Of a stretch of DNA of 64,000 nt, positions 55,740 to 64,000 are shown piece by piece (within the stretch, counting starts at the first letter, position 1; each line of letters begins with the position of its first letter). The notes under the pieces were generated by a model, which searched no databases, was not told the DNA's origin, and was given only the letters and a program-made list of their open reading frames with translations. The stretch comes from Porphyra umbilicalis. Taxonomy: Eukaryota > Rhodophyta > Bangiophyceae > Bangiales > Bangiaceae. The translations under genes were made by a program, and so were the position numbers. The stretch lies in assembly GCA_002049455.2 (NCBI GenBank), contig KV918777.1, positions 1 through 64,000 of the forward strand. The letters run 5' to 3'.

Positions 55740-56300
55740 TTATAAAAGTACTTCGTACTTGAAACATGCGCGTATGGCGGTTGCGTACCAACTGGTGTTG
55801 GTCAATTGTGGTATGACCACTGTTGCTTCCTCTGTGGTCGTCACCAGGCGTCGAAGGACTGAGTTCAAGTGCTGTACCGGGGGTGCGAGAAACCCGTTGG
55901 GGACCACTGGCATAGAGGGATCGCTCCCCATCAGTGTCGCTTGCGCGGATTTTGGCCACACACACGTGTACGGACCGTACTCACGGTTCAGCCGAGGGAA
56001 ATGGCGCAAAGCAAGTTGGGAGTTATACGCAAAGCTGCGTGTCATGGAGGGCAGAGTCGACTTAAGCCACGAGACAGGAATTACTTCCTTCATTGCAGCG
56101 GCGGTACTTACATATGTCCACGAGACATTGGCATGGATAACTCCGTCACCGGTAACATGGACATGTTGGATAGTGGGTATCCAGCGAAGTCCATGACGAT
56201 GTTGGCCACGGTTGTCAGCCCGGCTTGTCGTCGACTTCGCCGCGTTGGCGTTTGCCACTCGTACCCCGGTACATGCTTCTTCTTCTGTCAAAGAAAGCAC
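55740..56300 (-). CDS. ORF downstream of the Ty3/gypsy integrase, unknown
   Basis: An open frame of up to 187 codons on the element's strand, just past the integrase. It contains VSWTYVSTAAAMKEVIPVSW and REYGPYTCVWPKSAQATL. It could be an extra 3' ORF of the retroelement, part of its long terminal repeat, or chance. No family is recognised and no membrane or signal segment is convincing. Confidence 0.25.
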   Translation of the reverse strand: MLSLTEEEACTGVRVANANAAKSTTSRADNRGQHRHGLRWIPTIQHVHVTGDGVIHANVSWTYVSTAAAMKEVIPVSWLKSTLPSMTRSFAYNSQLALRHFPRLNREYGPYTCVWPKSAQATLMGSDPSMPVVPNGFLAPPVQHLNSVLRRLVTTTEEATVVIPQLTNTSWYATAIRACFKYEVLL

Positions 56301-56383
56301 ACCACCAGGTTGCGTGGGAGGTTTTCCAGGGGCTTCCAGGTGCCGATCTTCGACCCGTAGTCGAAACAGCGCATCTTAGCGCT

Positions 56384-57595
56384 CTAGCAGTCTCCCGTCT
56401 GGCGTAAGCCTGGGAGTTTGTCTATCACATACTCGTCGGCGGTTGCCGGGCGTGGCTTGTGTTGGTCTTGACCATCTATAAGGGGGAGCGGCACAGTGTC
56501 CGTCGTCATTGGACGAGGAGCTGGGGTGACATGGACACTACTGACGCGCTTTTCCTCCCCGTCAATGTCAATGACAAACGTGGAGGCATCCGCATCCGCG
56601 TCAATGACCACGAAGGGTCCAATGGCCTTGCTTTGCGGCTCGTTTTGCCGATCGTGTTTGGTCGTGTATACGTAGTCGCCGATCTTGACGTCCGCATTGC
56701 GGGCTGCGACCCAATGGTCGAGGATTCGTCTGGAACGTTGTTGCGTCTTACGCAAGGCCTTGACGACGACGGGGATCTGGCTGCGAAGGCGGGCCATGAA
56801 CTCGCGTTTGCGCGCTAGGGGTGACCCATCATTGAGCGTTCCCTTATTGGCCAGCGAAGTGCCCGGGGGCAAGTTGCGAACCGTGAGGTTGGGGATCCGC
56901 CTTGGGATAACGGGCTCAAATGGAGCGATACCCGTAGACCGGTGCGGTTGGCTATTATATGCAATGGTGATTACCGGGAGTAGCTCGTCCCATCGTGATG
57001 GGTCATCAGCGACTTCGTGTGGCAGCTGAGTAGCCATGGTACGGTTGTACCGTTCAACTTGCCCATTGGTTTGGGGATGACACGCCGTGGTGCGAACCGT
57101 TTCAATGCCAAGCATTTTCATCACAGCGATGAAGAAGTTCGACATGAACTGGGGCCCTTGGTCCGATAGGATCCGGTCCGGTGGCCTGTGGGCGGACACC
57201 CACGCGTCGATGATGGCTCACGCCACGGACATGGCGGATTTTCATCGTAAGGCGACACACGTAGTGAGCTTGGCGAAGCGGTCGGTAATAACCAAGATGA
57301 AGCGATTGGCCTTCTTGGAGGCCGGGATGGGCCCAAAGATGTCGATGGACAGTTCCGTGAGAGGCTCAGTAGCCGAGAACAGCGTCAGAGGCGTGGTGTT
57401 TCGCCGCAAGGCGAGGCGGTCTTGAGCACAAGTTGTGCACTTGGTGATGGTGGTGTGGATGTCCGCTACCATCGAAGGCCAGTAATATGCCTTTCGCATG
57501 GTGTAATACATCCGGCTCATACCAGGATGGGCTGCCACTGTGGCGTGGTGCTCAAGCGTCAAGACACATTCGCGCAAAGATTTTGGTATGACCAA
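56384..57595 (-). CDS. Ty3/gypsy integrase region (fossil)
   Basis: The zinc-binding N-terminal region (HHATVAAHPGMSRMYYTM, CTTCAQDR), the DDE core (LSIDIFGPIPASKKANRF, LSDQGPQFMSNFF) and a C-terminal GPF/Y-like module (IGPFVVIDADADASTF) can all be seen. Part of the fossil element, broken. Confidence 0.8.
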
Positions 57596-59044
57596 TTAGT
57601 TGCCGTAAGGCGTCCAACGATACAGAGCGTGATGCTCGTTGCGGAAGAAGGCCTCGGCCGTTCCGTGTTCCACGCGAGAGAACATCTCGACACAGTAGTC
57701 GTCTGTTTGTTGTGCTTCGACAACGTCGTCGAACGCCACCGGTTCGGGTGTGTTGGTACACGTGTACCTCCCCGTCCTTAAGCCGTTGGCCGTCTCGGTC
57801 AATGCCAGGCAACGTATATCATCATGGATATCTTCTGGCGACGCCATCTTAGAGGCGCGTGACAGGAATTCGGGCAAATGGTGCGATGCAACTGGTTTAT
57901 AAACCATATCGAATGTGTATTCGGAAAGGCGAAGTCGCCATCGCATCAAGCGTCCGCTTGAGTCGGTCGTGCTGTGGATCCAGCTAAGTGCTTGGTGATC
58001 CGTTCGGATGAGGAACTGTTGCCCGTCGAGGAAGTGCCTCAACTCTAGGACATCCCACACGACGCCGAGGCATTTGCGCTCCGTGTTGAAGTAGTTTTGC
58101 TCTGCAGCAGTGAGTCCTCGGCTCCAATATCCGACAGGATGAAGCAGTTCGCCCGGCTCCTCCTGGAGGAGGGTACAACTGACTTGGTCGGCGCATGCGT
58201 CAACGTCGACGAAGAGCTTCCGATTGGCCTTTGGCAAGGAAAGTACCAGTGGGCACAAAAGTGCGTTGCGAAGGTCCTTGAATGCGGCGATGGCCACGCC
58301 CGTTGGCGGAGGTAGATCCGGTAGGATCTCGGCCCTAGTCAGGGCGTTCAGGGGCTTCGTTCGTTTGGCAAAGTCCTTTACGAAACGTCGATAGACGTTG
58401 CACATGCCTAAGGAGCTTCTCACCTTGGTCTTTGTCGTTGAGAACTTGGCGTGCTTCAGAGCATCAACGTTCTTGTTATGCACGTGCAGTTGCCCGGGGC
58501 GGACAATGTGTCCAAGGTACTTGACTTCTTCGGAGAACCATGTGCACTTTTCCAAGTTCAGGGTAACCCTGGCTTCGCGCAGACGGTGCAGAACCGTGTC
58601 AACGTCTTTGATGAGTTTTTCGGCGTTCGCGGAGAAGATGATGACATCGTCTAAGTAGACGAGGCATATCTGCCACTTCAAGCCCGAGAGGATAATATCC
58701 AACGCGCGCTGAAAGGTAGCGGGCGCGTTTGTCAAGCCGAACGGCATGGATAACCAGTGGTATATACCACAATGCGTTGTGAACGCCGTCTTCTCTTGCT
58801 TGTCCTTGCGTAAGGGCGCTTGCCAGTACCCCTCGGTGCAGTCGAGAGACGTGAACACCTGGGCATCTCTCAAGGAGTCAAGGCAGTCCTCCATTCGAGG
58901 CAAGGGATAAGCATTCTTCTTTGTGATGTTGTTTAACCGACGATAGTCGACACAGAATCGGTCTTTTCCGTTCTTCTTTGGTACATGTACCACGGGGCTC
59001 GCCCAAGCACTATTGCTAGGGGCAGTGACGTTGAGCTTCAACAT
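57596..59044 (-). CDS. Ty3/gypsy reverse transcriptase-RNase H region (fossil)
   Basis: Classic motifs: VVHVPKKNGKDRFCVDYR, RMEDCLDSL, FTSLDCTEGYWQ, MPFGLTNAPATFQR, and CLVYLDDVIIFS with the YLDD box; then the RNase H/connection region LFVDVDACADQ, VGYWSRGLTAAEQNY and LIRTDHQALSWI. This is the best preserved part of the element. Confidence 0.9.
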   Translation of the reverse strand: MLKLNVTAPSNSAWASPVVHVPKKNGKDRFCVDYRRLNNITKKNAYPLPRMEDCLDSLRDAQVFTSLDCTEGYWQAPLRKDKQEKTAFTTHCGIYHWLSMPFGLTNAPATFQRALDIILSGLKWQICLVYLDDVIIFSANAEKLIKDVDTVLHRLREARVTLNLEKCTWFSEEVKYLGHIVRPGQLHVHNKNVDALKHAKFSTTKTKVRSSLGMCNVYRRFVKDFAKRTKPLNALTRAEILPDLPPPTGVAIAAFKDLRNALLCPLVLSLPKANRKLFVDVDACADQVSCTLLQEEPGELLHPVGYWSRGLTAAEQNYFNTERKCLGVVWDVLELRHFLDGQQFLIRTDHQALSWIHSTTDSSGRLMRWRLRLSEYTFDMVYKPVASHHLPEFLSRASKMASPEDIHDDIRCLALTETANGLRTGRYTCTNTPEPVAFDDVVEAQQTDDYCVEMFSRVEHGTAEAFFRNEHHALYRWTPYGN

Positions 59045-59695
59045 CTTGTTGATCTAATCAGAGATGATTTGACGTTTGAACGGCCCGGTCTGGTAGGGTT
59101 GAGCCCGTATGGGCAGAGCATCTGCAGGAGTGACGATGGCGTGCTCCGTAGCACGGATGACGCCAAGGGTTCCATCCCACATAGACGAATGCGTCTTGAG
59201 CATATCACGAATCTGCTTGTGCGGGTACTCGGGAGCCTCACTGAAGTCGAGGTCCTCGAGTGGGTCACGACTCGCGTCGTGCGATGAAGCATCGGTTCCA
59301 TCCTTTGTATCCTTTTTACTCAAGACGGCGGACAACATCGGCCCTTGGTACGTCTCTGGAAACCCCAAGGTTTGGTTCTTGCGAACAATGACTTGGCCCT
59401 TGCCGAAGTTGCATAACTTGACTAAGAAGGGTTCGTCGGGCTTGACGATGGCAAGACCGCGGGCGACTGCCATGGACTTACGTCGGCATAACCGCGCGTT
59501 CGGTGTGATTGTAACCATACCGGGGGTGTCCCATGTCGCCATGATACACTCCTCTTGGTGTCCGTCTACACGTACCTGTTTACAGGCTGGCACCATTGCG
59601 GGTTTATCTTTCCAATGACGGTCCCAGGCACTGTCATTCAGGAAAGCAAAGATTGGCGTTGGCCAAGGCTGTTTCTCCGTGCAGCGCACGTGTTC

Positions 59696-60253
59696 CTACC
59701 AGACGATCTTACGCAAACGCGGCAAGATCGCCTCGATGATTTTCTCAATGAACTCGGTGCCAAGGATGCACGGGACTGACAAATTGTCGGGAACGAAGAA
59801 TCGGTCAAACGGACTTACACCTCCGGTGTCTACATACACATGTATGGCATACTTCGTCACGAGACGGTTATTTTTTGCATCTCGGATGCGCGGAAGCGTG
59901 GTCAACCTCTCGGCGTAAGCCATCCAATTTGCAGGGAGAACACTAGTTCGCACTATGTTCACCCCGGCGCCCATGTCTAGTACAGGGCGGCAGCTCCGCA
60001 TCACACGCATGCACGGGCCAAGCGTGGTAGCGATCTCATATTGCCGTAAAGCACGGCGTAACAATCTCGTCAACCTACGCTTTCGCGTCCCGTCAGGCAA
60101 CCCTATGTAGGGCACCCGGCCTAGGCGTTTTTCGAGTCCTCGACGGCGTCGACCGGATGCTCGATCTCGTCTTCTTCGACGGCACTGTCTGCAATGGCAT
60201 GAACGCCGAAAGGCGGTTGGCGACGTTCGCGAGGGCGATACGGCTTGGCACAC
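59696..60253 (-). CDS. Ty3/gypsy aspartic protease region (fossil)
   Basis: A retropepsin-like stretch: VLDMGAGVNIVRTSVLP followed by a flap-like region and CILGTEFIEKI. The sequence between it and the RT (59054-59689) is the usual linker. Confidence 0.65.
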   Translation of the reverse strand: MCQAVSPSRTSPTAFRRSCHCRQCRRRRRDRASGRRRRGLEKRLGRVPYIGLPDGTRKRRLTRLLRRALRQYEIATTLGPCMRVMRSCRPVLDMGAGVNIVRTSVLPANWMAYAERLTTLPRIRDAKNNRLVTKYAIHVYVDTGGVSPFDRFFVPDNLSVPCILGTEFIEKIIEAILPRLRKIVW

Positions 60254-62142
60254 TGTGCGGCGAAGTGCCCCGACTTGTTACAGCTGTAAAAGATGTCAGC
60301 CCGATTGGCTTGAGAGACGGCGGCCCGAGGGGGCGTAGGGGTGCGAACCGGTGTGAACGGTCGTTCCGTCGTCGTCCGCTGGTCCTGTGTCGCGTAAGCG
60401 ACTTCGATCGCCGTGGGGCAGGTCATCTTGAGCTGCAAGCGCAGCTTGTTGGTGCCGTTTCAGTACAACTGGGCGGTGGCTACCCTCTCAGATAGCGTCC
60501 GATCCGGGAATTGGTCATTCAAGATCCGAACGTGTGCTTGCAAAAGGTCCGAAAGACCCGTTATGAAGACGTCCTTAACGTCTTGGACGTTAAAAAAACC
60601 GTTCAGAAGATCGCATTGCGTTTCTACGCGGTGACCAAAGGCCGTGGGCGCCTCGTTGTCTTGCTGCTTCGTCGTATTGACGTCTTGGTAGGCGTTAGCC
60701 ATAGTTGCGTGTGTCGCGTACTTCGAAAAAAGCCAGCTGAAGGCATCTCCGTATGTACGGATGGCATAACGCTTACGTCCGAGAGTGCTGTTAAGCGCGC
60801 CGAAGAAGGGCATCTTGGCGTTGCCGGCTGGTCGAAATACCATGAGCGGGAGGGCGTGACCGTGAGTCAGCCAATCTGCGTCGCACGCGCGGCGGAAGGT
60901 CGTCAATGACGTGAAGATGCCCAAGGGCAGGGCTCCCGTAAGTGGCTGTTGCCCGTGGAATGTTCTGTTCAAACGTTTGTTGAGACGATGCGACCATTGT
61001 GCCTCCTTAGGTGTGAAGTCGATGATGTTGATTGGGTGCGTTGTTTTACTAGACACGGCGTTCCCAGGCCTGCGAAGGCGTGCCTGCTATCCCCCAGGTC
61101 ACCTCAGCCGCAGGGCCTTCCCAGGCACCCCCAGTGGCGCGGCCGACAAGGCCCGCACGGCGCCTCCCAGGGCAGCTCCCGCACCTCCGGAGGGCGCCCA
61201 CAGCCTCATACTCAAGGCGCCGCTCCCCACACAAATCTCCTTCGGAGCTCAACCCCTAATGGGATCCCCGCTGAAACATCTACGAACAAGTACATGCAGT
61301 GTCACCACGCAAATACAAAGACTTACGACACACGCAAGGGCGCGTTGTCCCTCGGGGACTGCGGAAGTTCACTTCACTTTAGGCGTGTACGTCAGTTGAC
61401 GTCGGATGAGGAAGTGCGCCTGGTAGTCCAAGAGGGTCTTGAAGCGGCTATCAGCCGGGCGCATCTCCTTGCTCATGTCGGCTTATTCAGGTCGCTCCTT
61501 CCGTTTGGTGGGCGTCTCTGAGCGATTGCGCGCTGCTGCGCCCGACTCGCTCGAGCTGTCGCTCGGCGAGGACCCACTTGGGGGTGACGGCGGGCCTGGC
61601 GGCTTGTGGCCATCGTCCGAAGAGGACGTGTCCGTCGCGTTGAGGTTGTCGTCGTCTGACGACGTTGGGTTTGACCCAGAGGCTGCATCATCGGAGGATG
61701 AGGAAGGCACGGCGTGAGCCGGATCGTCCTTGCGGACGCACTTGACTTTCGTCACCTTGCTTGTCTTCTTGGCGTTCTTGGTCTGGTCGCCCGACTGACG
61801 GCGAAACATAGCCACACGGCGTTCCTTCTCGTGGGAGGCGACCTTGCGCAGGGCCTCGACGTCGTCGACCAACTTGTCGTTGGCTCGCGCCAGAGACTCT
61901 TTAGTCTGCTCTTGGGCCGTCAGGCGTAGTTGAAGTGCTTCAACTGCCGCCTTCAGGCTCTTTACCACCTGCATTTGCCCGGAGGCGGCTTGATCAGCAG
62001 GGATGGGAGGAGTAGAAGCACCGTCCGTTGGGGCGTCGTAGGCGGCAGGCGTGCCTCGTCCCCCGCCCGGCGGCTGGCAGCCAGCTGGCAGCTTGCCGTC
62101 TCTGGCTCTCCGAGTGCCACCGGCTCCACAAGTAGACATACT
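60121..62142 (-). CDS. Ty3/gypsy gag region (fossil)
   Basis: The N-terminal part (61483-62142) is acidic with a probable coiled coil (VKSLKAAVEALQLRLTAQEQ). A capsid-like helical domain lies at 60460-61056 (FRRACDADWLTHGHALPLMV, FGHRVETQCDLLNGFF). A zinc-knuckle region (CNKSGHFAAQC) near 60230-60270 precedes the protease. Broken. Confidence 0.65.
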
Positions 62143-62202
62143 GGGACCTAAACAAACTGTTCCGACTTGGCTAACGCCCTGCGCGCCAACGTCGAATATC
62201 AC

Positions 62203-63472
62203 AACCGTGATGCCCCCGGCACCACTCCCACAAGTCGATGGCTTACGCTTCGCGCGCCAAGCGACCGTATCGACACCGTCACAATGCTACGAGGCAGCGA
62301 GAAAGTTCTCGGGAACAGCGTGCCGCGAGGCACGATGAGGGTGAGGGTATCCCCTGCTGCTCCACCAAATGTGTACCGGTTCTAAGCACCACCACGTTGG
62401 TTCGTCGTCTGGCCGAATTGACCTCTTGATCAGCTCGGCCCGTCGAAGGAACTGCCCCAGAAATCTACCCACAGCCCAGCCTTCCCCCAACGGGAGGAGA
62501 GGATCACGGCAAAGCCCAGGGGGGAATCGTAGTCCGAAGCACAGTTGGTTTTATCCAACGGCGACGGGGACAGCGTCCGCGCTGTCAATAAGCCCCTCCC
62601 CAACCCGAACGCCGGTGGCCAAAGTAGCCATCCCAAATGCGCCAAACAGATAAATCCCTCCAAAGCGAAAAGTTCAAACAAGTAGTAGGGGGGTTGGGAA
62701 AACCACTGGGGAAAAGCCCCGCCCCCGACCGAATCCGATCTCCCCGAGATCTGGACAGATCATTCCCTTGCTGGCCCGGATCGGGATATCTTGGGACGGC
62801 CCCCGGGGGTGTGCTGCACACAGCTGAGGGGCCAGGTCCCTTCCAACTGTCAGACCCCCGACCGCCACACAGCCCCCTCGTCCCGTGACGTGGCGTCCCT
62901 GCCCGTCCCGCGACGACCCCTTGGGAGGGGGTTCCGGCCCGGCCCCCCGACCGGGTGCCGGCCACAACCGGCACCCCCCTTCCCCCCCTGATCCTCGCAC
63001 CAGAGGGGTTGTCGAGGTCGGTCCGCGGACTGGATCGGCCCAACGCCACACCGGCGTGACGTGGCGCGCGGCCCGCACCGGTGTCTTGCGGCCCACACAC
63101 ACCCCGTGACGCACGTTGGCCCCATCCCTCCCCGTGGGCCCACACGCACACCCCGGTCTCACCCCCCCACCACGTGCAACTCCGCGGCTCCTCCCCACCA
63201 CCCCGCGACGTAACCCATCCGCGCTGGTTGCGACGCGGTGTTCGCCGACTCGTTCCTCCTCCCACCCCACAACGTGCCGTCCACCCCCCCCCGTGGTGCC
63301 TGTCGCTTCTTACTTCTTGCTTCTGTGAGCCCTCGGGGGGTCCCCCCCCCCCCCCCCCTCCTCCACCACGCGGTTGCCCCCATCCCTCTCGTCGGAGCGA
63401 GGACCCGGCGGCCGCCAACCACAACGTGTCCGCGTCCGCGTCGTTCTCCGCGATGGTCGACAAGAAGATGAG
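62203..63472. other. Intergenic; possible 5' LTR area of the retroelement
   Basis: 62340-62700 may contain the element's 5' terminal repeat, but I find no matching copy. 62860-63380 is GC-rich with C runs (63341-63358). The open minus-strand frame here (62585-63463) has no recognisable domain. Confidence 0.35.
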
Positions 63473-64000
63473 ATGATATCCTCCACCGCCGTGGGCCCCC
63501 TACCCGTGTTGTCCGACCCGTCGACGTGGGCACCGGCGTGGGAGCGCGAGGAGGCCCGCATGGGCGTAGCGGACACGCTGGCCCACGCGACGTTCCGGGG
63601 CATCGACTCGGTGCGCCCCGCCAACCCGTTCGCCAAGCAGACTGCCGTCAAGCCGCACGCCCTCGTACTGTCCCTCGACGACCGAGCCTCGTCGATCTCC
63701 GTGGGGCGGCGTAGCTGCGAGGCGGGGTACCGTCGTTCTTACGTTGGCTTCATGGCCGAAGCCCCCGAGGACTCGCCGTTGGTGCCGACCTTCGCCTACA
63801 GCTTGACGTCTCCCCCGTTCATCGGGGCGTCCGACAAGGAAGACCTTACGACGGTCCAGTCGACGACCGCGCGCAAACACCACCTGGGCGGGCTCACAGG
63901 CCACCTCGTAGCCCTTCATCGAGCGGAGTACCTAAGTTGTGCCACGGCGACCAGCTCGCGCTTGAACCTGTCGACGCCCGCGTGGTGCTACGGGGTGGAG
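63473..64000 (+). CDS. Partial ORF of unknown function running off the right edge
   Basis: From the ATG at 63473 the frame stays open for 176 codons to the end of the window, with strong G/C third positions and ordinary protein composition (for example GIDSVRPANPFAKQ, ALVLSLDDRASSISVG, SPLVPTFAYSLTSPPF, HHLGGLTGHLVALHRAEYL). I recognise no domain. It could be a host gene or the first ORF of a mobile element. The frame is also open a little upstream, so the start is not certain. Confidence 0.4.
   Translation, partial: MISSTAVGPLPVLSDPSTWAPAWEREEARMGVADTLAHATFRGIDSVRPANPFAKQTAVKPHALVLSLDDRASSISVGRRSCEAGYRRSYVGFMAEAPEDSPLVPTFAYSLTSPPFIGASDKEDLTTVQSTTARKHHLGGLTGHLVALHRAEYLSCATATSSRLNLSTPAWCYGVE

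Larger units (their letters stand above)
56384..62202 (-). mobile_element. Ty3/gypsy LTR retrotransposon, old and broken
   Basis: Gag (about 60121-62142), retropepsin (about 59696-60253), reverse transcriptase-RNase H (57596-59044) and integrase (56384-57595) in the Ty3/gypsy order, on the minus strand. The coding region carries roughly half a dozen interruptions, so the copy is a fossil. Long terminal repeats could not be identified by eye. A TGG-starting stretch on the element strand near 62350-62366 is a possible primer-binding site. Base composition is nearer 50-55% GC, clearly lower than the host genes. Confidence 0.85.

Noticed and set aside
55870-62770. Long terminal repeats of the Ty3/gypsy element
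   Set aside because: Words such as TGTACCGG occur near both expected positions, but no extended match was found by eye.
62585-63463. 292-codon minus-strand ORF
   Set aside because: Starts at TTG, is low-complexity Gly/Arg-rich with C-run artefacts, and has no domain.

Overview
The window looks like nuclear DNA of a very GC-rich, intron-poor eukaryote. Evidence: spliced and unspliced eukaryotic genes, a eukaryotic tRNA-Gly, only one clear GT-AG intron, several eukaryotic transposon superfamilies and long G/C homopolymers. The mix of a Hint (hog-like) secreted protein, a phytochelatin synthase, a PPR protein, LtrA and DIRS elements fits a bangiophycean red alga (Porphyra/Pyropia type). That assignment is an inference; a GC-rich green alga or other protist is possible.

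Layout. 1-7.2 kb: the end of a dispersed DNA element, then an ATAD2/Yta7-like AAA+ ATPase gene (interrupted), unknown ORFs and a dispersed repeat. 7.2-14.7 kb: a small secreted glycine-rich protein gene whose glycine tract is split by three different mobile elements: a whole-looking DIRS-type tyrosine-recombinase retrotransposon (7.6-12.8 kb), a CACAGT-ended 1.1-kb element and a 0.39-kb element with 7-8 bp target duplications. 15.8-18 kb: a PPR protein on the minus strand. 19-22 kb: satellite-like tandem repeats. 23.4-24.8 kb: a protein kinase on the minus strand. 25.4-27.6 kb: a short ankyrin ORF and a doubtful membrane-protein ORF. 27.7 kb: tRNA-Gly(CCC). 28.5-34 kb: a compact host block with phytochelatin synthase (-), LtrA membrane protein (+, one intron) and the Hint-domain secreted protein (-). 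37-40.3 kb: a 1,074-residue ankyrin-repeat protein (-).

From 41.5 kb on the window is mostly mobile DNA: a 1.8-kb element with 17-bp inverted ends carrying a nested 132-bp foldback MITE, a 1.47-kb element with perfect 33-bp inverted ends and a CGT duplication, two 449-bp MITE twins plus a 399-bp relative (all TTGCT...AGCAA with TA duplications), a PIF/Harbinger transposase relic and an old Ty3/gypsy element on the minus strand (about 56.4-62.2 kb). An open, unrecognised reading frame runs off the right edge.

Several host genes (AAA+ ATPase, PPR, Hint protein) change frame exactly at long G/C homopolymers. These may be assembly errors rather than true lesions, so pseudogene calls there are tentative. 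No operon-like organisation or shared pathway links the host genes.
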